In this document: one piece after another, positions 1 to 9,728 of the stretch
Layout of the letters: each line of letters opens with the position of its first letter
How positions within the stretch are numbered: position 1 is the stretch's first letter
The notes under the pieces: model-generated
Seen by the model: the letters and a program-made list of their open reading frames with translations, nothing else
The model's database searches: none
What the model was told of the DNA's origin: nothing
Source of the DNA: Gordonia pseudamarae
GTDB taxonomy: Bacteria > Actinomycetota > Actinomycetes > Mycobacteriales > Mycobacteriaceae
Direction: 5' to 3'
Assembly: GCF_025273675.1 (NCBI RefSeq)
Contig: NZ_CP045809.1
Location: 4,030,001 to 4,094,000, forward strand
Length of the DNA stretch: 64,000 bases
Position numbers and translations under genes: made by a program

Positions 1-543
1 GCGGCGGCCGGCTCGATCGCCGCCGCGGCCATCGCGTGGCGGGTGCGTTCCCGGCCGCTCGACCGGTACGAGCGGGCGATCGCGGTGCAGGTGTTCGGTG
101 ACGCCGACTGGCTCGACGACGTCCGCCTGACCTCGATCTCGGTTCAGAACGGACGGGCGTTCGCCTTCCCCGGCGCCGATGGCCACACCTATCTCAACCT
201 GGGCCGCAAGGGATTCGCCGCCCCACTCGACGGCAACCGCCTCTATCCGGCGATCGGCCAGATCCTCGTCCACGAACTGGTCCACGCCTGGCAGATCGCG
301 CACGCCCCGTCACTGGCCGCGTTTCTCTCCCATGCCGCCGACGTCCAGATCCGCAACGAACTCGGCGACCAGGTCTATCGCATCGGCGAGGACCCCGTCG
401 TCTGGGCCGACTGCAATCTGGAGCAGCAGGCCACCGCCGTGGACCGCTGGTACGCCGGTCGCCGCTCGGCCACGAATCGCCAGATGGACCCCGACGGCAC
501 CGACGCCGCCACCATCACCGCCGCCCTCCACCGAAACCTCTGA
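1..543 (+). CDS. HExxH-containing protein, 5' end cut by window edge
   Basis: The reading frame is open from base 1, so the start lies outside the window; the stop TGA is at 541-543. The first visible residues are a run of Ala, Gly, Ile and Trp followed by Arg, which looks like the end of a membrane helix with a positively charged cytoplasmic side. The soluble part carries HELVHAWQ (near bases 271-294), an HExxH zinc-binding motif typical of metalloproteases. About 30 residues later comes VWADCNLEQQA, whose Glu could be a third ligand, but this is inference. I do not recognise a named family. It may be a membrane-anchored metallopeptidase or a degenerate relative without activity. Confidence 0.75.
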   Translation, partial: AAAGSIAAAAIAWRVRSRPLDRYERAIAVQVFGDADWLDDVRLTSISVQNGRAFAFPGADGHTYLNLGRKGFAAPLDGNRLYPAIGQILVHELVHAWQIAHAPSLAAFLSHAADVQIRNELGDQVYRIGEDPVVWADCNLEQQATAVDRWYAGRRSATNRQMDPDGTDAATITAALHRNL

Positions 544-588
544 ACCCGCTCGCCTGCTCGGGCGCGGCTCGGGGCCGAGCACCGCCCG

Positions 589-1191
589 TCACTCCCCCAG
601 CGCCGACCGCACCAGGTCGATGTAGGTCGCGACAACCTGGGCACGGCGTGTGGAGTCGTCGGAGAGAGTGTCGGCCAGGCCGAGTCCGCGCGCGAGGTCG
701 AGGGTGAGCTGGGCGATGCGATGGATGTGTGCCTGGTCGTCGGAGTGCCCGAGCGCCTCGACGGTCATGCGGTGGGCGGCGCGGGCGAACTTCGCCTCGA
801 GCGGCAGGATCAGCTCGCGCAGGGCCGGGTCGGAGGCCGCGGCCGCCCACACCTGTAGCGCGGCCTTGAACTCCTTGCCGGTGTAGATGCCGACGGCGCG
901 GTGGACAACAGCCGCGACGCGGTCGCCCTCCCCAGTGGCAGTGGCAGTGGCAGTGGCCGACGATGCCACCTCGGTCAGATCGGCGAAGATCTGTTCCAGC
1001 GTGGCGGTGACGAGTGCCTCGCGGGTGGGGAAATGATGCTGGGCGGCTCCCCTGGATACCCCGGCGCGGGCGGCGACGGTGGCGACGGTGGCCGCCGACC
1101 AGCCCTGCTCGGCCAGTACGTCGACGGCCGCGCGCAGCAACCCTTCCCGGGTGATACGCGAACGCTCTTGCTGCGGAACGCGTTCGGTCAC
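589..1191 (-). CDS. TetR family transcriptional regulator
   Basis: A 200-residue protein of usual TetR length. The N-terminal DNA-binding domain has the helix-turn-helix around residues 32-52 (VAARAGVSRGAAQHHFPT), followed by a helical ligand-binding domain. It starts with GTG at 1191, and the stop of the upstream enoyl-CoA hydratase overlaps it as GTGA (1188-1191), so the two are translationally coupled. As the last gene of an acyl-CoA catabolic operon it is probably the local repressor responding to an acyl-CoA or terpenoid intermediate; the comparable position in Pseudomonas atu clusters is held by atuR (family knowledge). Codons for residues about 78-86 contain a short 6-bp repeat (938-959) giving an Ala-Thr run, probably a flexible loop. 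Confidence 0.92.
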   Translation of the reverse strand: MTERVPQQERSRITREGLLRAAVDVLAEQGWSAATVATVAARAGVSRGAAQHHFPTREALVTATLEQIFADLTEVASSATATATATGEGDRVAAVVHRAVGIYTGKEFKAALQVWAAAASDPALRELILPLEAKFARAAHRMTVEALGHSDDQAHIHRIAQLTLDLARGLGLADTLSDDSTRRAQVVATYIDLVRSALGE

Positions 1192-2003
1192 GTCAGATCC
1201 CAGGCCGGTTTCCGCTTCGACAAAAACGCGGTCATCCCTTCGTGTGCCTCATCGGTGCCGAACAGTGCCGCGGACTCCTCGGCGCGCCGGGCCGACGAGT
1301 CGGCGAATGTCGCCAGGACGTGTTCGGTGGTCAGTGCCTTCGACGCCGCCAGCCCCTGCGGCGACGCCTTGCGAACACCGGTCAGTACATCGGTCATATG
1401 TGCGTCGATCCCTTCCGCGTCGTCGGCGGCCGCGGTGAGCAGACCGATCTCGACGGCCTGCCCCGGGCCGAATTTCTCTCCCGTCAGAAAGTAGCGTGAG
1501 GCCGCCCGCGAGGAAAGCCGGGGTAGCACTGTCAGTGAGATGACCGCCGGCGCCAGCCCGAGCCGCGACTCGGTGAGCGCAAATGTGCACGCCGGACCGC
1601 CGATCGCGATGTCGGCGGCGGCGACGAGACCGAACCCACCGGCCCGTACGTGACCGTCGATCCGGGCTATCACCGGCTTCGGCAGTTCCAGGATCGAACG
1701 CATCAGCGCAATCATCGCACCGGTCCCCTGCGCGGACGCCTGTTCGGGTGTCGCACCCGACGCCAGGGCCTCGCTCAGGTCGGCTCCGGCGCAGAATGTT
1801 CCACCGGTGTGTGTCAACACCACCGCCCGCACATCCGGGTTTCGCGCGGCCTCCGCGAGCCCCGAACCCAGCTGTGTGACAAGCGTTGTGCTCAACGCGT
1901 TCCGGTTGGTCGGCGAATCCAGCGTCAACGTCAGCACTCCCGCGTCGACGTCCTGCCGCACCTTGGTCTCGGTCACCACGATCTCCTTCTCCAGCACCGT
2001 CAT
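1188..2003 (-). CDS. Enoyl-CoA hydratase/isomerase family protein
   Basis: A 271-residue crotonase-fold protein. GTFCAGADL forms part of the oxyanion hole and CoA pocket, followed by the GHVRAGGFGLVAAADIAI segment typical of the family. It ends with the common KRKPAW tail. I place the start at ATG 2003; a GTG at 2033 would add ten residues translated from a palindromic stretch (2010-2030), and neither has a strong ribosome binding site. It probably hydrates a 2-enoyl-CoA made by the neighbouring dehydrogenases and carboxylase, like AtuE or LiuC in terpene or leucine degradation. The substrate cannot be read from sequence. Confidence 0.9.
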   Translation of the reverse strand: MTVLEKEIVVTETKVRQDVDAGVLTLTLDSPTNRNALSTTLVTQLGSGLAEAARNPDVRAVVLTHTGGTFCAGADLSEALASGATPEQASAQGTGAMIALMRSILELPKPVIARIDGHVRAGGFGLVAAADIAIGGPACTFALTESRLGLAPAVISLTVLPRLSSRAASRYFLTGEKFGPGQAVEIGLLTAAADDAEGIDAHMTDVLTGVRKASPQGLAASKALTTEHVLATFADSSARRAEESAALFGTDEAHEGMTAFLSKRKPAWDLT

Positions 2004-2043
2004 CTCAATGGGTTTCGAGCTCCGAAACCCCACGACGACGTGC

Positions 2044-3204
2044 TCAGTACGATTTCGGCAGTCCCAGGGCCGTCTGGGCGACGAAGTTGAGAATCATCTC
2101 CCGGCTCACCGGCGCGATCCGGGTGATCCTCGCCAGGGCGAGTGCCGAGGCGAGCCCGTACTCGGCGGTGAGCCCGTTGCCACCGAGTGAATGTACCGCC
2201 TGGTCAACGGTCTTCACACATGCCTCACCGGCCGCGTACTTGGCCATGTTGGCGGCTTCGGCGGCTCCCCGGTCGTCGCCCGAGTCGTACAGGACCGCCG
2301 CCTTCTGCATCATCAGCTTGGCCATCTCGATCTCGATCTTGCACTGCGCGAGCGGATGCGCGATGGCCTGGTGGGTGGCGATGGGCGCCTTCCACACGGT
2401 GCGGTCCTTGACATAGTCCACGGCCTTGTCGAGTGCGTAGCGGGCCAGTCCGATGCCGGATGCGGCGGCCATGATGCGTTCGGGGTTGAGCCCGGCGAAC
2501 AGTTGGGCGAGGCCGGCGTCCTCGTCACCGATCAGTGCGTCGGCGGGCAGCCGTACGTCATCGAGGAACAACTGGAACTGCTTCTCCGGGTTCAGCAGTT
2601 CCATGTCGATCATGGTGCGGCTGAATCCGGGTGCGTCTGTGGGCACCACGAACAACGCCGGCTTGAGTGTGCCGGTCCTGGCGTCCTCGGTGCGGGCGAC
2701 GATCAGCACCGAATCGGCCTGGTCCACACCGGAGATGAAGACCTTCTGTCCGCTGAGCAGCCAGTCGGAGCCGTCGCGGCGGGCGGTGGTGCTGATGCGG
2801 TGCGAGTTGGATCCGGCGTCGGGTTCGGTGATTCCGAAGGCCATCGTGTACGTGCCGTCGGCCAGGCCCGGCACCCACCGCTGCTTCTGTTCGTCGGTAC
2901 CGTAGCGGACGATGATGTTGCCGCAGATGGCCGGTGACACGACCAGCATCAGCAGGCCGGTGCCCGCGGCGGCGATCTCCTCCATGACGATCGACAGTTC
3001 GTACATGCCCGCCCCGCCACCGCCGTACTCCTCGGGCAGGTTCACGCCGATGAAGCCGAGTGTGCCCGCCTCGGACCACAATTCGTCGGTCTTGCGGCCT
3101 TCTCTGGCGCAGGTGTGAAAATACTCCCGCCCATATTTGGCCGCGAGAGCCGCCACGGCGTTGCGCAGCTCTCGGTGCTCGCTGGTTTCGGTGAATGCGC
3201 TCAT
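2044..3204 (-). CDS. Acyl-CoA dehydrogenase (first of two in the operon)
   Basis: A 386-residue FAD flavoenzyme with the standard N-terminal helical, middle beta and C-terminal helical domains. The middle domain shows AFGITEPDAGSNSHRIST, the flavin and substrate motif of the family. The C-terminal part has VDQAVHSLGGNGLTAEYG, the Q-LGG-G flavin-binding segment. It would introduce the alpha,beta double bond into an acyl-CoA. Its start overlaps the stop of the carboxylase alpha gene by 4 bases (ATGA, 3201-3204). With a second dehydrogenase upstream in the same operon, two successive oxidation steps or two chain types are likely handled here. Confidence 0.94.
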   Translation of the reverse strand: MSAFTETSEHRELRNAVAALAAKYGREYFHTCAREGRKTDELWSEAGTLGFIGVNLPEEYGGGGAGMYELSIVMEEIAAAGTGLLMLVVSPAICGNIIVRYGTDEQKQRWVPGLADGTYTMAFGITEPDAGSNSHRISTTARRDGSDWLLSGQKVFISGVDQADSVLIVARTEDARTGTLKPALFVVPTDAPGFSRTMIDMELLNPEKQFQLFLDDVRLPADALIGDEDAGLAQLFAGLNPERIMAAASGIGLARYALDKAVDYVKDRTVWKAPIATHQAIAHPLAQCKIEIEMAKLMMQKAAVLYDSGDDRGAAEAANMAKYAAGEACVKTVDQAVHSLGGNGLTAEYGLASALALARITRIAPVSREMILNFVAQTALGLPKSY

Positions 3205-5195
3205 GCGTCGTCCCCTTCGGCTGCTTCGGTGATCACGGCGAGTACGTCGCCGACGGAAAGTTGTTGTCCCTCTGTGACCGCCAGTGTCTCGACGACACCG
3301 TCGGCGGGGGCGCCGATGGTGTGTTCCATCTTCATCGCCTCCAGCCAGATCAGCGGCTGACCCGCGGTCACCCGATCCCCTTGCGCGACGGCGATCCTGA
3401 CAATCGATCCTGGCATCGGCGCGAGCAGCGAGCCAGGTGTGCGCACCGCGGACGGGTCGGTGAACCGCGGCACGATCCGCAACGCCACGGCGATTCCCGG
3501 CCCGTCGACGTAGACGGTGTCGTCGTACCGGGCAACGGCCAGCGCGCGCTGCACCCCGTCGACGTCGACACGCACCTCGTCGGGCGCGGTTCTGACGACC
3601 CGCACCCCGGGGTGGTCCGGCAGTTCATACCCGCCCCGCGCCGGCCGGTACCGGACGACGATCTCGTCGGTACCACCTGCGGCCACGAACTTTTTGGTCT
3701 GGTAGCCCGACGCCAGGTTCCGCCACCCGCCGGGCAGCCCGCCCTGGACTCTCGCCGACACCCGATTGGCCGCCGCGTCGGCCAACGCCGCGGCGAGGGC
3801 GGCCAGTCGCGCGGCATCGTCATCGGCCGCCGGCGCGACCAGTGCGGCATACCCGTCGCCGGCGGCGTCGAGGAAACCGGTGTCGGTGTGACCGTCGAGA
3901 AAGTCTTTGTCCCGCAGGATGTTCACCAGCAGGTCGCGGTTGGTGACCGGCCCGTGCAGCGCGGCATCAGCCAGGGTGCGGGCAAGCATCGCGGCGGCCA
4001 GACGCCGGTCGGGCGCCCACGAGATCACCTTGGCCAGCATCGGATCGTAGAAGGTCGATATCACCGACCCCGATGCGATGCCGGCGTCGACGCGGATACC
4101 CGGCCGGGACAGTCCGGAGAACATGCTGTCGGACCGGATGTCGACGGCGTGCACCGCCCCGGACTGGGGTTGCCAGTCCGCCGCAGGGTCCTCGGCGTAC
4201 AGGCGCACCTCGATGGCGTGTCCGTCACTGACCGGTTCCGCGGCGTCCAAGGGCTCGCCCGCGGCGATCCGCAGCTGCCACTGCACCAGGTCGGTACCGG
4301 TGGTCAGTTCGGTGACCGGGTGTTCCACCTGCAACCGGGTGTTGGTTTCCAGGAAGTAGAACCGGCCCTGTTCATCGGCCAGGAACTCGACGGTCCCGGC
4401 GCCGACGTAGTCGATCGCCTTGGCCGCATCCCGCGCGGCGGCGTACAGCCGGTCCCGCAGATCGCCGCCGACCCGGTCGACGAGCGGGGCGGGCGCCTCC
4501 TCCACCACCTTCTGGTGCCGGCGCTGGATGGAGCATTCCCGTTCGCCCACCGCCCACACGCCGCCGTGCGTGTCGGCGAGGATCTGCACCTCGATGTGGT
4601 GTCCGCGTTCGATGTACGGCTCGCAGAACACGGTCGGATCACCGAACGCCGACTGCGCTTCTCGCGCGGCGGACACCACATGAGAGTCGAGGTCGGCCAG
4701 CTCGCGCACAATCCGCATGCCGCGCCCGCCGCCACCGGCGGATGCCTTGATCAGCAGCGGCAGGTCGGCGGCCGTGGCCGAGGCCGGGTCGATGGAACCG
4801 AGCACCGGAACCCCGGCCCGCTGCATCAGTTCCTTCGCGTTGACCTTGGCACCCATCGCCTCGATCGCGGCCGGCGGTGGGCCGATCCACACCAGACCGG
4901 CATCGAGCACCGCCTGCGCGAATCCGGCGTTCTCGGAGAGGAACCCGTATCCCGGATGGATCGCATCGGCGCCCGCGGACAGGGCCGCGCCGATGACCGC
5001 CTCACCCCGCAGGTAGGTGTCTGCCGCGGTCTGTCCCGGTAGCCGCACGGCGAGGTCGGCGGCCCGCACGTGCGGCATATCGGCGTCGGGGTCGGAGAAC
5101 ACCGCGACCGTCGACAGTCCCATCCGCCGGCAGGTGGCGAACACCCGGCAGGCGATCTCGCCTCGGTTGGCGACCAGCACTGAAGTGATACTCAT
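3201..5195 (-). CDS. Biotin-containing acyl-CoA carboxylase alpha subunit
   Basis: A 664-residue subunit joining a biotin carboxylase (about residues 1-450) to a C-terminal biotin carboxyl carrier domain. The start is ATG 5195 with a good GAGGGAAG ribosome binding site; the protein opens MSITSVLVANRGEIACRVF, typical of the family. The ATP-grasp part shows KASAGGGGRGMR and ERECSIQRRHQK. The biotin attachment motif EAMKMEHT places the biotinylated lysine near residue 622. It lies 13 bp downstream of the beta subunit gene. By context it is closest in role to AtuF (geranyl-CoA carboxylase) or LiuD/MccA (3-methylcrotonyl-CoA carboxylase). Propionyl-CoA or acetyl-CoA carboxylase is less likely given the AtuA-like neighbour. 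Confidence 0.95.
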   Translation of the reverse strand: MSITSVLVANRGEIACRVFATCRRMGLSTVAVFSDPDADMPHVRAADLAVRLPGQTAADTYLRGEAVIGAALSAGADAIHPGYGFLSENAGFAQAVLDAGLVWIGPPPAAIEAMGAKVNAKELMQRAGVPVLGSIDPASATAADLPLLIKASAGGGGRGMRIVRELADLDSHVVSAAREAQSAFGDPTVFCEPYIERGHHIEVQILADTHGGVWAVGERECSIQRRHQKVVEEAPAPLVDRVGGDLRDRLYAAARDAAKAIDYVGAGTVEFLADEQGRFYFLETNTRLQVEHPVTELTTGTDLVQWQLRIAAGEPLDAAEPVSDGHAIEVRLYAEDPAADWQPQSGAVHAVDIRSDSMFSGLSRPGIRVDAGIASGSVISTFYDPMLAKVISWAPDRRLAAAMLARTLADAALHGPVTNRDLLVNILRDKDFLDGHTDTGFLDAAGDGYAALVAPAADDDAARLAALAAALADAAANRVSARVQGGLPGGWRNLASGYQTKKFVAAGGTDEIVVRYRPARGGYELPDHPGVRVVRTAPDEVRVDVDGVQRALAVARYDDTVYVDGPGIAVALRIVPRFTDPSAVRTPGSLLAPMPGSIVRIAVAQGDRVTAGQPLIWLEAMKMEHTIGAPADGVVETLAVTEGQQLSVGDVLAVITEAAEGDDA

Positions 5196-5208
5196 GTAAT
5201 TGCTTCCC

Positions 5209-6807
5209 TCACATCCGGAAGACGCCGAAGTTGCTGGTGCCCGTGACCTCTGCCGAGTCGATCGCCGACAGGCACAGGCCGAGCACCGTCCTGGTGTCAC
5301 GCGGGTCGATCACGCCGTCGTCGTACAACATCCCCGACAGGAACGCGGGTACCGATTCGAGTTCGATCTGTGCCTCGATCATGGCGCGCAGTCCGGCGTC
5401 GGCCTGCTCGTCGACCACACCGCCGCGCGCCTCGGTGGCGGCGCGCGACACGATGGAGATGACGCCGGCCAGTTGCGCCGCCCCCATCACCGCGGATTTG
5501 GCGCTGGGCCAGGCGAACAGGAACCGCGGATCGTAGGCGCGCCCGCACATTCCGTAGTGTCCGGCACCGTAGCTGGCACCCATCAGGACCGAGATGTGCG
5601 GCACCGTCGAATTGGACACCGCGTTGATCATCGCCGATCCGTGTTTGATGATGCCGCCCTGCTCGTACTCCTTGCCCACCATGTAGCCGGTGGTGTTGTG
5701 CAGGAACAGCAGCGGGGTGTCGCTGCGGTTGGCGAGCTGGATGAACTGGGTGGCCTTCTGCGATTCGGCGCTGAACAGCACCCCCTGCGCATTCGCCAGG
5801 ATCCCCACCGGGTAGCCGTGGATCCGGGCCCAGCCGGTGCACAGCGACGACCCGTATTCGGCCTTGAACTCGTCGAAGTCGCTGTCGTCGACGATGCGGG
5901 CGATCACATCACGCGGATTGAACGGGATTTTCAGGTCGGGCGGCACGATGCCGATGAGTTCCTCAGCGTCGTAACGTGGTTCGAGGAACGGCACGTTCGG
6001 TCCGGGCCCCTTCTTGCGCCAGTTGAGGCGGGCGACGATGCCCCGGCCGATGCGGATGCAGTCCTGTTCGTCGGTGGCGTAGTAGTCGGCCAGGCCGGAG
6101 GTGCGCGCGTGCATCTGTGCGCCGCCCAGGGATTCGTCGTCGCTTTCCTCGCCGGTGGCCATCTTCACCAGGGGCGGTCCGCCCAGAAACACCTTCGACT
6201 GGTTCTCGATCATCACGACGTGATCGCTCAGACCGGGCACGTAGGCGCCGCCCGCGGTGGAGTTGCCGAACACCAGCGCGATGGTGGGGATACCGGCGGC
6301 CGACAGCCGGGTCAGGTCCCGGAACATCCGGCCGCCGGGGATGAACACCTCTTTCTGGGTGGGCAGATCGGCCCCGCCCGACTCCACCAAGGACACCACC
6401 GGCAGGCGGTTCTCCAGCGCTATATTGTTTCCCCGCAGTATTTTCCGCAGGGTCCACGGGTTGGAGGTGCCGCCCTTGACGGTGGGGTCGTTGGCCACGA
6501 TCAGGCATTCGACGCCCTCGATCACACCGATCCCCATCACCACCGACGCACCGACCGGGAACTGTGACCCGTGTGCGGCGAGCGGGCACAATTCCAGGAA
6601 CGCGGTATCGGGGTCGATGAGCAGTTCGACCCGTTCGCGGGCGAGCATCTTGCCGCGCGCGCGGTGGCGCTCGACGTATTTCTCACCACCACCGGCGAGC
6701 ACCTTGTCGAATTCGGCGGACAGATCGCCGAGTTTCCCGGCCATCGCCGCACCGGCGTCGGCGTAGGCCTCGCCGGTGACGTCCACACTCGAGCGAAGTA
6801 TTGTCAT
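5209..6807 (-). CDS. Acyl-CoA carboxylase beta (carboxyltransferase) subunit
   Basis: A 532-residue carboxyltransferase subunit. I start at MTILRSSVDVTG, ATG 6807, which overlaps the upstream acyl-CoA dehydrogenase stop by 4 bases (ATGA). Crotonase-like N and C domains are visible, with GARERVELLID-type opening (ARERVELLIDPDT), GGAYVPGLSD in the first half and the ASYGAGHYGMCGRAYDPRF segment in the second. It transfers carboxyl from biotin on the alpha subunit to an acyl-CoA. The ASYGAGHYGM context resembles methylcrotonyl- and geranyl-CoA carboxylase beta subunits (LiuB, AtuC) more than AccD5-type propionyl enzymes; this is family recollection, not a computed alignment. Confidence 0.94.
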   Translation of the reverse strand: MTILRSSVDVTGEAYADAGAAMAGKLGDLSAEFDKVLAGGGEKYVERHRARGKMLARERVELLIDPDTAFLELCPLAAHGSQFPVGASVVMGIGVIEGVECLIVANDPTVKGGTSNPWTLRKILRGNNIALENRLPVVSLVESGGADLPTQKEVFIPGGRMFRDLTRLSAAGIPTIALVFGNSTAGGAYVPGLSDHVVMIENQSKVFLGGPPLVKMATGEESDDESLGGAQMHARTSGLADYYATDEQDCIRIGRGIVARLNWRKKGPGPNVPFLEPRYDAEELIGIVPPDLKIPFNPRDVIARIVDDSDFDEFKAEYGSSLCTGWARIHGYPVGILANAQGVLFSAESQKATQFIQLANRSDTPLLFLHNTTGYMVGKEYEQGGIIKHGSAMINAVSNSTVPHISVLMGASYGAGHYGMCGRAYDPRFLFAWPSAKSAVMGAAQLAGVISIVSRAATEARGGVVDEQADAGLRAMIEAQIELESVPAFLSGMLYDDGVIDPRDTRTVLGLCLSAIDSAEVTGTSNFGVFRM

Positions 6808-7991
6808 CGCTGATACCCCAATCGTTTTGCCGCCAGAGCGGTGAGTATTTCGGTGGTGCCGCCGCCGATGCCGAGGATCCGCATGTCCCGGTACTGGCGT
6901 TCGACCTCGGTACCGGTCATGTAGCCGAGTCCGCCGAACAGCTGCACCGCCTGGTTGGCCACCCATTCCCCTGTTTCGACGGCGGTGTTCTTGGCGAAAC
7001 ACACCTCGGCGAGCAGGTCGTCGCCGGGGCCCGCGCCGGCATCTCCCGATTCGACGGCCACCTTCCGTTCGACCACCGCGCGGGTGTAGGTGCGGGCGAC
7101 GTCGATGCGGCGGGCCATGTCGGCGAGGGTGTTCTGCACGCTCTGCCGGGAGATCAGCGGCTTGCCGAAGGTCTCCCGGTCACGGGCCCACCGCACGGTC
7201 AGGTCGAGGCAGCGTTGTGCACCGGCGTACGCCTGCACCGCCAGGGCCGCACGTTCGGTGACGAACGCCGCCGCGATCTGCGCGAATCCCGAGTTCTCCG
7301 GTCCCACCAGGTTGCCCACCGGCACCCGGACATCCACATACGACAGTTCGGCGGTGTCCGAACTGCGCCAGCCCATCTTGTCGAGTGCGCGGGTGACGGT
7401 GAATCCGGGTGTGCCGGTGTCCACCACGAGCAGTGACACCCCCGCCGCACCCGGCCCGCCGGTACGGACCGCGGTCACCACGAAGTCGGCTCGTACCCCG
7501 GAGGTGATGTACGTCTTGGCACCGTTCACGACGTAGTGGTCGCCGTCGCGGACCGCACGGGTGCGCAGGTGGCCCACATCGCTGCCGCCGCCCGGCTCGG
7601 TGATCGCCAGGCTGCCGATGGTCTCACCGGCCAGGGTCGGCCGCACCCACGTGTCGATCTGTGCCGGGTCCGCGGCCGCGATGATGTGCGGCAATGCGAT
7701 TCCGTGGGTGAACAGCGAGGCGTAGACGCCGCCGGCGGCTCCCGCGTAGTGCAGTTCTTCGCCGACGACGGTGACGTCGATCAGATCGCCGCCCGATCCG
7801 CCCACCTCGTCGTCGATTCCGATCCCCAGCAGGCCGATGTCGGCGGCCGCCCGGTGCAGCGAATGCGGCAGTTCGCCGTCGCGTTCCCACCTGTCCTGGT
7901 GCGGCAGAATTAGTTTCTCCGTGAACTCCCGCACCGTCGCCCGTAGCGCGAGCCGTTCGGGGGTATCCCACACCGAGCTACCTATCGGCAC
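6804..7991 (-). CDS. Acyl-CoA dehydrogenase (second of two in the operon)
   Basis: A 395-residue FAD-dependent acyl-CoA dehydrogenase. The middle domain has SLAITEPGGGSDVGHLRT and the C-terminal domain has ANQAVQLFGGLGYMTGTEVERQYRDMR, the usual flavin-binding Q-x-GG-G segment. In order it follows AtuA and precedes the carboxylase beta gene, the place occupied by citronellyl-CoA dehydrogenase (AtuD) in acyclic terpene clusters. Overlaps with the flanking genes are 4 bp downstream and a 3-bp gap upstream, so expression is tightly coupled. Substrate is inferred only from context. Confidence 0.94.
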   Translation of the reverse strand: MPIGSSVWDTPERLALRATVREFTEKLILPHQDRWERDGELPHSLHRAAADIGLLGIGIDDEVGGSGGDLIDVTVVGEELHYAGAAGGVYASLFTHGIALPHIIAAADPAQIDTWVRPTLAGETIGSLAITEPGGGSDVGHLRTRAVRDGDHYVVNGAKTYITSGVRADFVVTAVRTGGPGAAGVSLLVVDTGTPGFTVTRALDKMGWRSSDTAELSYVDVRVPVGNLVGPENSGFAQIAAAFVTERAALAVQAYAGAQRCLDLTVRWARDRETFGKPLISRQSVQNTLADMARRIDVARTYTRAVVERKVAVESGDAGAGPGDDLLAEVCFAKNTAVETGEWVANQAVQLFGGLGYMTGTEVERQYRDMRILGIGGGTTEILTALAAKRLGYQR

Positions 7992-7994
7992 TGT

Positions 7995-9728
7995 TCATTC
8001 CTCCCCACCGGCACCTGTGCCGGACAAGAATCGTTCGGGGACATCGATATTCCTCGATCGCAACCACTCGCCGAGCCCCTTGGCCTGCGGGTCGAAGCGG
8101 ACATTGTCGGCCACACCGCGACCGAGGATGCCCTCGATGACGAAGTTGACGGCGAGCAGGTTGGGCAGCGAATGGCGGTGCACCACCAGATCCGTGGTCT
8201 CGGGCAGCAGTTCGCGCAACCTGTCGGTGTCCAGGGTCGCCGACAACCAGTCGAACTGTTCCCGGTTTCGCACCCACACACCGATGTTCGCGCTGCCGCC
8301 CTTGTCGCCGGAGCGGGCGCCGGCGATGAGTCCGAGCGGCACCCGGCGCGTCGGACCGTGGTCGGTGTAACCGGCGACCGGCTCGGCCGGTTCGTCGCCG
8401 GCCGGCCGGCCGCGCAGCGGGCTCGGGTCGATGCGCTGCACCACCCCCGACGGCAACGCCACCCGATGTTCCACCTCGCCGGCGTCGACGTATCCGGGTT
8501 CGAAAACACCATAGGGCGAGCCATGTCCGGGTGGTGCGGTCATCGTGAAGCCGGGGTAGCTGGCCAGTGCGAGTTCGACGGCCGTGGAGGTGAACGTCCG
8601 TCCGACGATCGCCGGGTCGGTGTCGCGCACCACGCAGCGCAGCAGCGCGCTGGCCCGTTCCTCTGTGTCGGCGTCGGGCCGGTCGAGTCGCGAGAGGGTC
8701 CAGTCCAGGGATGCCGGCCGTGTCGGCAGTGCGGCCTCGAACTGTTCGGTGAACAGTGCGGCCTTGGCGTCGATGTCGAGACCGGTGAGCACCACGTTGA
8801 TCTCGTTGCGCAGTCCGGCAAGGTAATTGAGCGACACCTTGACCGTCGCGGGGGGTGCCTCGCCCCGCACCCCGCGCACCGCCACCCGGTCGGGGCCCGC
8901 CTGGCTCAGTTCGATGGTGTCCAGGCGAGTGGTCACGTCCGGTCCGAGGTAGCGTGGCCCACCGATCTCGTACAGCAGTTGCGCGGTCACGGTGCCCACG
9001 GTCACCGCGCCGCCGGTGCCCTCGTGTTTGGTGATCACCGACGATCCGTCGGCGGCGATCTCGGCGATGGGAAATCCGATGCGCGTCGCGGACCCGATCT
9101 CGGTGAAGAAGGCGTAGTTGCCGCCGGTGGCCTGGGCGCCGCATTCGATGATGTGGCCGGCGACGGTCGCACCGGCGAGCGCGTCGAGGTCGTGGTACCC
9201 CCAGCCGTGCGCGGCGGCGGCGGCGCCGATGGCCAGTGAGGCATCGGTGACGCGGCCGGTGACCACCACGTCGGCGCCCGCGTCGAGTGCCGCCTTGATG
9301 CCGAACGCGCCCAGATAGGCGTTGGCGGTCAGGAGCGTCCCCGCACCGTCGGTATTCTCCAATCCCAGCGCCTGTGCCCGTGGCAGCAGGTCGTCGCCCG
9401 AGACGAAGCCGATCGACGCGTCGACGCCGAGTCTGTCGGCCAGCTCGCGCAGCGCGACGGTCAGTCCATGCGGGTTGAGCCCACCGGCGTTGACGACGAT
9501 CTTCACCCCGCGATCGACGGCCAGACCGAGTGAGTCCTCCATCTGCCGCAGGAACGTCTTGGCGTAGCCGAGGTCGGGATTCTTCAGCTTGTCGCGGCCG
9601 AGGATGAGCATGGTGAGCTCGGCCAGATAGTCCCCGGTCAGGTAGTCCAGCTCACCGCCTTCGAGCATCTCGCGGACCGCCGTGAATCTGTCCCCGTAAA
9701 AGCCCGACGCGTTTCCGACTCTGATCAT
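7995..9728 (-). CDS. AtuA-family protein (acyclic terpene utilization, DUF1446)
   Basis: A 577-residue protein starting [18 protein letters not shown] at ATG 9728. The opening glycine-rich segment and the later [18 protein letters not shown] and [19 protein letters not shown] are characteristic of the AtuA/DUF1446 family. The family is required for growth on citronellol and geranylate in Pseudomonas, but its reaction is not settled. The C-terminal 100 residues ([15 protein letters not shown]) match the small domain often fused to it. Its presence next to a biotin carboxylase and two acyl-CoA dehydrogenases is the main reason to prefer a terpenoid or methyl-branched substrate over leucine for this operon. 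Confidence 0.9.
   Translation of the reverse strand: MIRVGNASGFYGDRFTAVREMLEGGELDYLTGDYLAELTMLILGRDKLKNPDLGYAKTFLRQMEDSLGLAVDRGVKIVVNAGGLNPHGLTVALRELADRLGVDASIGFVSGDDLLPRAQALGLENTDGAGTLLTANAYLGAFGIKAALDAGADVVVTGRVTDASLAIGAAAAAHGWGYHDLDALAGATVAGHIIECGAQATGGNYAFFTEIGSATRIGFPIAEIAADGSSVITKHEGTGGAVTVGTVTAQLLYEIGGPRYLGPDVTTRLDTIELSQAGPDRVAVRGVRGEAPPATVKVSLNYLAGLRNEINVVLTGLDIDAKAALFTEQFEAALPTRPASLDWTLSRLDRPDADTEERASALLRCVVRDTDPAIVGRTFTSTAVELALASYPGFTMTAPPGHGSPYGVFEPGYVDAGEVEHRVALPSGVVQRIDPSPLRGRPAGDEPAEPVAGYTDHGPTRRVPLGLIAGARSGDKGGSANIGVWVRNREQFDWLSATLDTDRLRELLPETTDLVVHRHSLPNLLAVNFVIEGILGRGVADNVRFDPQAKGLGEWLRSRNIDVPERFLSGTGAGGEE

Noticed and set aside
3195..6567. Long plus-strand open frames opposite the carboxylase subunit genes
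   Set aside because: They mirror the codon periodicity of the real minus-strand genes, have Arg/Gly/His-rich low-quality translations and no family motifs. High GC content produces such frames.
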